The position numbers and the translations under genes were made by a program. The notes under the pieces are model-generated. The model ran no database searches and was not told the origin of the DNA. It saw only the letters and a list, made by a program, of their open reading frames with translations. From Candidatus Woykebacteria bacterium RBG_16_39_9b (GTDB lineage: Bacteria; Patescibacteriota; Microgenomatia; Woykebacterales; RBG-16-39-9b), in NCBI GenBank assembly GCA_001816695.1, contig MHCR01000015.1:29989-36582 (forward strand): a stretch of DNA of 6,594 nt, written 5' to 3'. How positions within the stretch are numbered: position 1 is the stretch's first letter; every line of letters begins with the position of its first letter. Below, piece by piece: positions 1 through 5,970 of the stretch.

Positions 1-2
1 GC

Positions 3-1622
3 GAGCGTTTAGTGGAAAAATATGGGGAAAAACTTGTACTGGAAGGTGGTCTAAGGGTAACAACAAGTTTGGATTTAAAAATTCAAGAAATGGCTCAAAA
101 AATTGTAACAGATGAAATTAATAAACCTGAAAATAAAAGATTAAGGGTTGGTAATGGTGCGGCGATAATTCAAGATCCTAAAACTGGTGAAATTTTAGCT
201 ATGGTGGGGTCGAAAAATTATTTCGACAAGAGCTATGATGGGCAGGTAAATGTTTCAACCTCCCTTCGCCAACCGGGTTCTGCAATAAAGCCTATCAATT
301 ATGTAACAGGCTTTAAGAATGGCTATACCCCAGCTACAATGTTTCTTGATATGAGAACGGATTTCGGTACCGGATACAAACCGGTTAATTACGATGGTAG
401 AGATCATGGTCCTCAGCAAATTAGGTTTGCTTTGGGCAATTCTTATAACATACCAGCAGTGAAAATGTTAGCGGTAAATGGTGTGCAAGCAATGATAGAT
501 ACAGCTAAAGATATGGGAATTAACACCTTTACTAATCCAGATAGATATGGGCTGTCTCTTACTTTAGGTGGTGGGGAAGTTAAGCTAATTGAGCTCACTA
601 ACGCATTTTCTGTTTTTGCCAATGGTGGTAAGCGTGTGGATCCGGCTACTATTCTAAAAGTGTCTGACTCAAACGGTAAGGTTTTAGAGGAATTTAAGCC
701 TAAAGATGGTCAACAAGTACTAACACCTCAACACGCCTTTTTAATAACTAATATCCTATCTGATAAAAACGCAAAACTAGCGGCTTTTGGATCCTATGGT
801 GTTAGTATACTTTCGGTTCCGGGTCACGATGTTGCGGTTAAAACAGGAACCACTGATGATAAAAGAGATAACTGGACATTCGGGTTTTCCTCATCTTATA
901 CACTAGGAATCTGGACTGGTAACAACGACAATGCTTCGATGCACCCTTCACTTTCGTCTGGTATAACCGGTGCTGCTCCGATTTGGCATCGGATTATGTC
1001 AGAATTGTTGAAAGGGAAACCCAACGAACCATTTAAGCGCCCGGATAAAATAGTTTCTCTGCAGGTTGATGCAGTTTCAGGTATGAAACCTGGACCAAAT
1101 ACAACAAAAACTCGAAGCGAGCTTTTTGCTTCCTGGCAGGTACCACAAAGGGAAGATGATACTCGCGTGAAGGTTAGAATTTGTAAACCAACAGGGCTTT
1201 TGGCATCAGAGTCGTGTGAAGCTGCAGGGTTAGCGATTGATAAGGTGTTTTTTGTTCTCAAAGATCCCTATACAGAAAGATTTAATCCAAGTTTTAAATA
1301 TTGTAAACCTTGCCCACCAACTAAGGTGGACAATAATTACTATAATCCAAGTGGTGAAGAAAAACCTGTTGTGACAATAACTACTCCATCAAATGGAGCT
1401 ACGGTTGGATCGAATTTTACTGTTACAGCTAAGATAACCACACCTTACACGGTAACTAAAGTGGAATTTTATTTTGATGGCAGTTTGTACAGCACTGTAG
1501 CGAATTCACCCTACTCTGCCGAGTTTTCGCTTGCGGGAGCAGGAAACCACCAAATAACCGTAAAAGCTTTCGATTCTGCTGGTAGCAGTGGTGAATCATC
1601 TATAAACATTAATGTTAATTAA
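3..1622 (+). CDS. Class A penicillin-binding protein (PBP1A-like), C-terminal part; transpeptidase plus Ig-like domain
   Basis: This is an extracytoplasmic, membrane-anchored peptidoglycan synthase that cross-links stem peptides. The frame is open to the left edge, so the N-terminal anchor and GT51 glycosyltransferase domain are outside the window; the GTG at 12 is an internal Val codon, not the start. Numbering from that codon, residues 10-20 (GGLRVTTSLDL) match the usual linker into the transpeptidase domain. The acyl-enzyme motif SxxK is S90-A-I-K93 (RQPGSAIKP), SxN is S144-Y-N146, and KTG is K277-T-G279 (VAVKTGT), so the transpeptidase looks intact. A Cys-containing stretch follows (C391, C402, C431, C434), as in many PBP1A proteins. 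Residues about 452-536 look like a bacterial Ig-like domain (VTITTPSNGA, then VEFYFDG, ending in beta-rich sequence), which probably contacts the cell wall or an envelope partner. The gene ends at TAA 1620-1622, convergent with pheT. The family call is firm; the subfamily is less so. Confidence 0.93.
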   Translation, partial: ERLVEKYGEKLVLEGGLRVTTSLDLKIQEMAQKIVTDEINKPENKRLRVGNGAAIIQDPKTGEILAMVGSKNYFDKSYDGQVNVSTSLRQPGSAIKPINYVTGFKNGYTPATMFLDMRTDFGTGYKPVNYDGRDHGPQQIRFALGNSYNIPAVKMLAVNGVQAMIDTAKDMGINTFTNPDRYGLSLTLGGGEVKLIELTNAFSVFANGGKRVDPATILKVSDSNGKVLEEFKPKDGQQVLTPQHAFLITNILSDKNAKLAAFGSYGVSILSVPGHDVAVKTGTTDDKRDNWTFGFSSSYTLGIWTGNNDNASMHPSLSSGITGAAPIWHRIMSELLKGKPNEPFKRPDKIVSLQVDAVSGMKPGPNTTKTRSELFASWQVPQREDDTRVKVRICKPTGLLASESCEAAGLAIDKVFFVLKDPYTERFNPSFKYCKPCPPTKVDNNYYNPSGEEKPVVTITTPSNGATVGSNFTVTAKITTPYTVTKVEFYFDGSLYSTVANSPYSAEFSLAGAGNHQITVKAFDSAGSSGESSININVN

Positions 1623-1635
1623 GGTAAACTATTTT

Positions 1636-1658
1636 CTTCCAAATAGACTTGGAGGTTT
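1636..1658. terminator. Weak candidate bidirectional terminator between convergent PBP gene and pheT
   Basis: In the 59-base gap between two convergent genes, 1636-1642 (CTTCCAA) can pair with 1649-1655 (TTGGAGG) around a 6-nt loop, giving seven pairs including one wobble. On the plus strand only three T follow. On the minus strand GAAAATAG follows, with no T-tract. The position suits a shared terminator but the hairpin is weak and the U-tract poor, so this is only a candidate. Confidence 0.25.
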
Positions 1659-1681
1659 AAGTCACGCGCAACAGGTTTAAA

Positions 1682-3685
1682 TTAAACCCTTCTGATTTCT
1701 GCCTGCAGTATTTTTTTAAGATCTGTAATAATGGATTCTCTAGTTTTCGAAACGTCTCTGTTTGTTAGAGTTTTGTTTTCTGCTTGATAGTAAATTCTAA
1801 CAGCCACCGATTTTTTATTACCCCCTCTGTAGTATACGTCAAAGATAAAAACGGAAGAAACAATGTCTTCCCTTCCTTTTTTAATAGTATCAATGATTTT
1901 TTCAGCAAAAACATTTTTGTCTATAAACATGGAAATATCTTCGATGACTGGTGGAAATTTTGGGATCGGTCTATAAATGATATCAGGATTACCCGCCGTA
2001 GCTAAATTTTCCAAAAATAATTCTCCAGCTACGATGTGTTTTTTAATACCGAAGTTATTCAATACGCTTTGGGCTATCTCACCAAACTGGCCCAGTTTAG
2101 TTTTTCCCATTTCGATAATAATGCTTCTCTCTTGCTCAAAGAAAGGATAGGTTTTAGATAAGCTAAATTTTGGTTTAATGTTAAAAGTTTTAAGTAATTC
2201 CTCCAAGTACCCTTTGCCTTCTTGAAAGTCGCCTGTTATTAGAAAAGCAAAAACTGTAGGTTGATCGGGTAGCTTGTCTATAAAAGTTGTAAATATCTTT
2301 CCAAGTTCAAAAGTTTTTATAACGTCGAAGTTTCTTAAGTTAGACTCTATGACATTTAATTGACCAGGAATCAAACTTGGCCTTAGTAATGAGTAGTCCT
2401 CCAACATTGGATTAGAAAGTTTAATGGCCTCTTTTGCATTTAAATTAGCCTTAATTAATAAATCGGGACTTAAAAGCGTGGGTGTTAGAATTTCGCTGAA
2501 TCCAAACGACAAAAAAATGTTTCTACAAATCTTTCCCCAATCTACTAAAAATAACTCTGGTTGTATTGGCGGAGATCCTTTTGGTAGTGTCTTCGGAAAA
2601 TTATTATAATTATATATTCGGCCTATCTCCTCATATATATCTTCTTCTATTGCAACATCGGGACGCCATGATGGTATTACGACCTTGAGTTTATTTTTAT
2701 CTAGTGGTTGAGGATAAATTCTAAATCCAAGAGAAGTTAAGATATTGACTATTTTTTCAATTTCGATTTCTACTCCAAGAACGGATGTTATCATATCCAA
2801 TGAAAGCTCTAAGGAAGATTCCTTCACTGGAAAACCAACACTTTTTTTCTCTCCAATAATCATTCCACCTGCGATTTCAGATACTAATTTGTGCGCACGA
2901 TCAAAAGCGAATGGGTGCATATTTGGGTCAAGTTTTTTTTCAAAACGGTTGGAAGCTTCCGTTCGTAATCCTGTAGATAGTGATGTTCTTCTTATGCTGA
3001 CGGAGTTGTATACTGGAACATGGACTAGGATTGTCTTTGTGTTATGAGTTACTTCTGTATTCTCCCCGCCCATTAATCCGGCAAGATCTATAATTTTATC
3101 ATCGTCTTCAATTATTATTGATCCCTCTGGAATAATTCTTTCAAGACCATCTAACGTTTTAATCCGCTCACCCCTTTTAGATGCTCTGAGAATCAAATCC
3201 CCTTTGATTTTTTCAAAATCAAAAGCGTGCATTGGTTGACCTGTTTCGATCATAACGTAGTTTGTTATGTCAACAATGTTGTTCACAGATCTTACACCGC
3301 TTTTTTCCAATCTATCAACAATCCAACTGGGTGACTGTGCAACTTTTACGCCATCTATTATTCCAAAACTATAATATGGACAAAGAGATTTGTTTTTGAC
3401 GTTAATTTTAATCGCCTTGTTTTTAGGTAAGGATTTGCTGCTTATAATTGTTATGTCAGGAGTTGAAAGATCTTCATTTAAGACCGCTGAAAGCTCGCGG
3501 GCCAGACCGACTATGGATAGCGTATCTGGTCGATTTGGTGTTATTTCTAGGTCAAATATATAGTCACCATCTCTTTTATGTAATGAGTCAACTTTATTTC
3601 CCGAAAACAAAAAATTATTAGCTATAGAATCAGCTGAGATGGATAATTTAACATATTCATTTAACCAGGAAAGTGGAGCCAACAT
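1682..3685 (-). CDS. pheT: Phenylalanine--tRNA ligase beta subunit, short form lacking the tRNA-binding OB-fold
   Basis: This is the beta subunit of the cytoplasmic (alpha-beta)2 phenylalanyl-tRNA synthetase; it supplies editing and tRNA recognition to the catalytic PheS. At 667 aa it is well below the roughly 790-800 aa usual for bacteria. Residues 1-70 form the B1 region (LSWLNEYV, then LEITPNRPDTLSIVGLARE). B3/B4 editing domain motifs cover about 90-275 (VNNIVDITNYVMIETGQPMH, AGLMGG, SNRFEKKLDP). B5 covers about 290-365 (IPSWRPDVAIEEDIYEEIGR). The catalytic-like region is about 375-570 (LSNPMLEDYSLLRPSLIPG). An FDX-ACB anticodon-binding domain spans about 573-667 (PKFPPVIEDISMFID, FDVY). 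The missing length is mostly at residues about 38-43, where the EMAP-type OB-fold (about 110 aa) normally sits. The gene starts 10 nt after the pheS stop, with no visible Shine-Dalgarno, so translation is probably coupled to pheS. Confidence 0.97.
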   Translation of the reverse strand: MLAPLSWLNEYVKLSISADSIANNFLFSGNKVDSLHKRDGDYIFDLEITPNRPDTLSIVGLARELSAVLNEDLSTPDITIISSKSLPKNKAIKINVKNKSLCPYYSFGIIDGVKVAQSPSWIVDRLEKSGVRSVNNIVDITNYVMIETGQPMHAFDFEKIKGDLILRASKRGERIKTLDGLERIIPEGSIIIEDDDKIIDLAGLMGGENTEVTHNTKTILVHVPVYNSVSIRRTSLSTGLRTEASNRFEKKLDPNMHPFAFDRAHKLVSEIAGGMIIGEKKSVGFPVKESSLELSLDMITSVLGVEIEIEKIVNILTSLGFRIYPQPLDKNKLKVVIPSWRPDVAIEEDIYEEIGRIYNYNNFPKTLPKGSPPIQPELFLVDWGKICRNIFLSFGFSEILTPTLLSPDLLIKANLNAKEAIKLSNPMLEDYSLLRPSLIPGQLNVIESNLRNFDVIKTFELGKIFTTFIDKLPDQPTVFAFLITGDFQEGKGYLEELLKTFNIKPKFSLSKTYPFFEQERSIIIEMGKTKLGQFGEIAQSVLNNFGIKKHIVAGELFLENLATAGNPDIIYRPIPKFPPVIEDISMFIDKNVFAEKIIDTIKKGREDIVSSVFIFDVYYRGGNKKSVAVRIYYQAENKTLTNRDVSKTRESIITDLKKILQAEIRRV

Positions 3686-3695
3686 AAGTTTTAAA

Positions 3696-4709
3696 TTAAA
3701 ATTGATTGATAAATCTTAGGTCTCCGTTATAAAAAAGACGTATGTCATTTATCCCATACTTTAACATTGCCATCCTTTCTGGTCCCATTCCAAATGCCCA
3801 TCCTCTATATTTTCTTGGATCAATTCTTCCATTTTTAAGTACTTCAGGATGAACCATTCCAGCACCTAATATTTCCATCCATTTACCGTTTTTATGCAAC
3901 ACTTCAACCTCGATTGAAGGTTCTGTATACGGGAAATAATGACCGTAAACTCTTGTTTTAGTTTTAGATCCGAAAAATCTTTTAATAACGAAATCCAACG
4001 TACCAATTAAATCGGTCATCGAGCTATCGTTATCAACTAGTAAGCCTTCAATCTGATAAAAACTTGGTAGATGTGTCGCATCAACAGGATCACGACGAAA
4101 AGTTCTACCCGGAAATAAAACCCGAATTGGCGGCTTGTGAGTTTCCATATAGCGAACCTGCATCGATGATGTATGTGTCCGAAGAACTACTTCATCATTT
4201 AAATAATATGTTTGTTGAGTATCACGAGCTGGATGGTCTTTTCCAATTCTAAGTTTTTGGAAATTATATAAATCTAAATCAACTTCTGGTCCGTCGATAT
4301 AGGTGAAACCTAAATAATGAAATATTTCTTTTATTTCTTCGATTACACTGATGACTGGGTTTTGATGACCGGTGAAAACCTCCTTCCCTGGAGCAGTTGG
4401 ATCAAATAATAATGAAGAGGTTAAGGGTTTTTGCTGGATTTCTTTTGTTGATTTCGGGCTAGCCGAGGACAGATCGCTTTCCCGCTCTTTTAAGGACTGG
4501 CGTAGCTCCCCTTTTAGATGATTAAAGATTGGTCCCAGTATTTTTTTCTCTTTGAGAGAGAGTAACGGCAAGCTAGAAGCGATTTTGGTTAAGATGCCTC
4601 TTTTTCTGCCAAAATATTTAATGCGCAAATTCTCCAATTCATCTCGAGTTCTGATTTCCCTTAAAGAACTTAAAAATTCCTTTTCGGTACGTTCCAAGTC
4701 AAAAGCCAT
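3696..4709 (-). CDS. pheS: Phenylalanine--tRNA ligase alpha subunit
   Basis: This is the catalytic alpha subunit of phenylalanyl-tRNA synthetase, which activates Phe with ATP and charges tRNA-Phe. It is a class II synthetase. From the ATG at 4709 it has 337 aa, normal for the family. Residues about 1-85 form the N-terminal helical, coiled-coil tRNA-binding arm (LENLRIKYFGRKRGILT). The catalytic domain includes NFQKLRIGKDHPARDTQQTY, LRTHTSSMQVR (about 176-186), motif 2 GRTFRRDPVDATHLPSFYQ (from about 201), GAGMVHP (about 282-288) and motif 3 GWAFGMGPERMAMLKYG (from about 303). It ends in the typical DIRLFYNGDLRFINQF. The start is uncertain. In-frame alternatives are TTG at 4742 (no Shine-Dalgarno) and GTG at 4727 (an AGG lies 8 nt upstream). 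ATG 4709 gives the family-like N-terminus MAFDLERTEKEF but has no clear Shine-Dalgarno. The gene follows the rplT-pheS intergenic promoter and hairpin and directly precedes pheT. Confidence 0.96.
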   Translation of the reverse strand: MAFDLERTEKEFLSSLREIRTRDELENLRIKYFGRKRGILTKIASSLPLLSLKEKKILGPIFNHLKGELRQSLKERESDLSSASPKSTKEIQQKPLTSSLLFDPTAPGKEVFTGHQNPVISVIEEIKEIFHYLGFTYIDGPEVDLDLYNFQKLRIGKDHPARDTQQTYYLNDEVVLRTHTSSMQVRYMETHKPPIRVLFPGRTFRRDPVDATHLPSFYQIEGLLVDNDSSMTDLIGTLDFVIKRFFGSKTKTRVYGHYFPYTEPSIEVEVLHKNGKWMEILGAGMVHPEVLKNGRIDPRKYRGWAFGMGPERMAMLKYGINDIRLFYNGDLRFINQF

Positions 4710-4773
4710 TATTTTAGAGAATAACACAAAATCGACCTGCAAATAAAGGTAATTAAACGGAAAGAATGCTGTT

Positions 4774-4841
4774 AAATAAAAATTGGTCTTAACGTGGGAG
4801 GCTCACGCCTGCCCTACATGAGCCACCCACACTAAGACCAA
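4774..4841 (-). terminator. Long GC-rich hairpin plus U-tract between rplT and pheS
   Basis: Read on the minus strand, the arm 4841-4817 pairs with 4807-4783 around a 9-nt loop (UAGGGCAGG). From the base upward there are 9 Watson-Crick pairs (TTGGTCTTA with TAAGACCAA), two tandem G.U pairs, 5 pairs (GTGGG with CCCAC), one U.U mismatch and 8 pairs (GGCTCATG with CGTGAGCC, one U.G). The base of the stem is followed at once by UUUUUAUUU (4782-4774). GC content of 4783-4841 is 33/59, clearly above its surroundings. This is the form of an intrinsic terminator. It could end the small transcript from the promoter just upstream, end the tsaC-infC-rpmI-rplT transcript, or act as an attenuator in front of pheST. 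Confidence 0.6.
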
Positions 4842-4847
4842 AAAGTT
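4774..4847 (-). ncRNA. Putative small hairpin RNA or pheST 5' leader
   Basis: The consensus promoter at 4853-4881 should start transcription near 4846-4847, about 5 nt before the 5' arm of the hairpin. If the hairpin and U-tract terminate transcription, the product is an almost entirely helical RNA of about 74 nt; if they are read through, the same sequence is the extreme 5' leader of pheST mRNA. Strand-specific wobbles (two G.U in tandem plus one U.G where plus-strand RNA would have A/C mismatches) support minus-strand RNA as the folded molecule. I recognise no known RNA family. The only short reading frame through it has no Shine-Dalgarno and no Phe codons, so a classical Phe leader peptide is not supported. 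The existence and fate of the transcript are inferred. Confidence 0.4.
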
Positions 4848-4852
4848 GTCAA

Positions 4853-4881
4853 ATTATAGCACTATTTTGGAATACTGTCAA
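4853..4881 (-). promoter_or_regulatory. Perfect-consensus sigma70-type promoter upstream of the hairpin and pheST
   Basis: On the minus strand TTGACA (complement of 4876-4881) is separated by exactly 17 bp from TATAAT (complement of 4853-4858). TGC directly before TATAAT adds an extended -10. The predicted start is A at 4847 or 4846. It lies in the 72-base stretch between the rplT stop codon and the hairpin, and points toward pheS. A second TTGACA at 4852-4847 overlaps the predicted start and has no -10 at the right distance. A promoter this close to consensus in an intergenic gap is unlikely by chance, even in AT-rich DNA. Confidence 0.85.
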
Positions 4882-4913
4882 GACTATGGGGCAGATTATT
4901 ATGTTACTATAAG

Positions 4914-5258
4914 CTATTTATTTACAAATTCGATTATTTTCTTGAATGTGCTTCTGTCGTTTTCAGCAATAGATGAGAGGATCTTTCGATCAAGCAGAAC
5001 ATTCTTTTTATTTAATTTGTTTATAAATAAGCTGTAGTTTATTCCTTCTTCTCTTAACGCAGCGTTAATCAAGATAATCCAGTGTTTTTTATTTTGCCTT
5101 TTTCGTTGCTTTCTACCGGAAAATGCATATTCTCCAGCATGGAATACAGCTTCCTTAGCTGTTCTATATAATTTACTTCTAGCCCCTCGGTAGCCTTTAG
5201 CCAGTTTTAAGATTTTCTTGTGTTTAGCCCTTTTTATTACAGTTGTTTTTACTCTCAT
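4914..5258 (-). CDS. rplT: 50S ribosomal protein L20
   Basis: L20 is a basic 23S rRNA-binding protein needed early in assembly of the large subunit. At 114 aa it is slightly shorter than the usual 117-119. Family hallmarks are the N-terminus MRVKTTVIKRAKHKKILKLA, GYRGARSKLYRTAKEAV, the very basic AFSGRKQRKRQNKKHWI (about 45-61) and INAALREEGINYSLFINKL. The basic N-terminal half is the long helical extension that threads into 23S rRNA, and the C-terminal half is the globular domain. The ATG overlaps the rpmI stop as ATGA (4 nt), which indicates translational coupling. In several bacteria L20 represses its own operon by binding infC-rpmI-rplT mRNA. No separate 5' leader is available here because infC overlaps tsaC, so any such site would lie inside coding sequence. 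Confidence 0.97.
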   Translation of the reverse strand: MRVKTTVIKRAKHKKILKLAKGYRGARSKLYRTAKEAVFHAGEYAFSGRKQRKRQNKKHWIILINAALREEGINYSLFINKLNKKNVLLDRKILSSIAENDRSTFKKIIEFVNK

Positions 5259-5452
5259 TTAAGCCCCAATTGTCTCTTTACTTTAATGCTCTCAGTTTTA
5301 TTAAGGATAATAGGTTCTTTTTGCCTTCTTAATCTGGATTTTCTTTTCTTTTCCTTCAGATGAGAAGAATAACTTCCCTGGGTTACTACTTTTCCCCTTG
5401 GTGTTACTTTAAACCTTTTTTGATAAGATTTTTTCGTTTTTGTTTTTGGCAT
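5255..5452 (-). CDS. rpmI: 50S ribosomal protein L35
   Basis: L35 is a small basic protein of the large ribosomal subunit, here 65 aa, the normal size. The start MPKTKTKKSYQKRFKVTPRG matches the family N-terminus (MPKxKTxxxxxKRFKxTxxGK). The SHLKEKKRKSRLRRQK stretch (about 30-45) is the conserved Lys/Arg-rich core, and the sequence ends KVKRQLGLK. The start codon overlaps the infC stop by one base (TAATG), and AAGGA five bases before the ATG lies within the infC tail. The stop codon is TGA, overlapping the rplT start. Order and overlaps match the conserved infC-rpmI-rplT arrangement. Confidence 0.97.
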   Translation of the reverse strand: MPKTKTKKSYQKRFKVTPRGKVVTQGSYSSHLKEKKRKSRLRRQKEPIILNKTESIKVKRQLGLK

Positions 5453-5970
5453 TATTTTCCTTTTTTGATTTGCTTAAAAGATAAGCTTAAGTTTCTACCA
5501 AGAAATCTTGGTTCCCCATCCTTGACAGCTAGGTCCGTTAGCAGCTGTTCTACCTTAGATAAAACTGAATGACCAAGTTCAGGGTGGGCCATTTCCCGGC
5601 CAGAGAATTTTACTGTAAACTTAACCCGATCTCCATGCTGTAAGAAGTCTTTCCCTCTTTGTAATCTGAATTCCAAATCATGATTTCCCATCAAAGGACC
5701 TAGCCATATTTCCTTCGTTTCAGTTTTATGTATTTTTTTCTGCGCTAAACGCTCTTTTTTAGCTTCCAGATACTTAAATTTTTTAAAGTCAACGATTCTG
5801 CAGACTGGTGGATCGGCGTTGGGAGCAACCTCCACCAGATCAAGATCGTCCTTTCTGGCGAGTCTCAGTGCCTCAGGAAGGTCTACAATACCAATTTGAT
5901 TGTTATCTTTATCAATTAGGCGTATTTTTGTAGCCCTTATGTTATTATTTAGTTTATAGAACTTACCGAT
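5452..5970 (-). CDS. infC: Translation initiation factor IF-3, apparent AUC start
   Basis: IF3 binds the 30S subunit, prevents premature 50S joining and proofreads the start codon and initiator tRNA. Starting at ATC 5970-5968 the protein has 172 aa, close to the usual 170-180. The N-domain runs from about 5-65 (YKLNNNIRATKIRLIDKDNN, LVEVAPNADPPVCRIVDF). A Lys-rich linker surrounds residue 75, and the C-domain contains GREMAHPELG. There is no ATG, GTG or TTG between the upstream in-frame stop and Val46 (GTG at 5835); starting at that GTG would delete most of the conserved N-domain. AAAGGAG (5984-5978) sits 7 nt before the ATC, so AUC is the best start. E. coli infC starts with AUU and IF3 represses its own synthesis by rejecting that codon; the same control is inferred here. 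The first 22 nt overlap the end of tsaC, and the stop overlaps the rpmI start by one base. Confidence 0.95.
   Translation of the reverse strand: MGKFYKLNNNIRATKIRLIDKDNNQIGIVDLPEALRLARKDDLDLVEVAPNADPPVCRIVDFKKFKYLEAKKERLAQKKIHKTETKEIWLGPLMGNHDLEFRLQRGKDFLQHGDRVKFTVKFSGREMAHPELGHSVLSKVEQLLTDLAVKDGEPRFLGRNLSLSFKQIKKGK

Noticed and set aside
896..1261. Minus-strand open frame of 121 codons inside the PBP gene
   Set aside because: It lies opposite a well-conserved transpeptidase coding region and its translation has no recognisable family features.
1314..1329. Small hairpin CCACC/GGTGG in the PBP gene resembling the stem of the intergenic element
   Set aside because: It is five pairs within coding sequence (Pro-Pro-Thr-Lys-Val), has no U-tract and shares no longer sequence with the rplT-pheS hairpin.
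1674..1688. Palindrome GGTTTAA-A-TTAAACC at the pheT stop
   Set aside because: A one-base centre cannot form an RNA hairpin of this length, there is no T-tract, and such AT-rich symmetry is expected by chance.
2600..2640. TATAAT-like boxes on both strands inside pheT
   Set aside because: The stretch is AT-rich coding sequence and I see no matching -35 at a proper distance.
4710..4742. Longer pheS start at TTG 4742
   Set aside because: There is no Shine-Dalgarno and the extra 11 residues (QVDFVLFSKI region) do not resemble PheS N-termini; kept only as an alternative.
4812..4841. Leader peptide from TTG 4841 or GTG 4830 to TGA inside the hairpin
   Set aside because: It has no Shine-Dalgarno, no Phe codons and would start only a few bases from the predicted transcript end.
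4774..4847. T-box riboswitch controlling pheST
   Set aside because: The leader is far too short for a stem I and specifier loop, and the GGGTGGC in the stem lacks the rest of the T-box consensus and the UGGU expected for tRNA-Phe.
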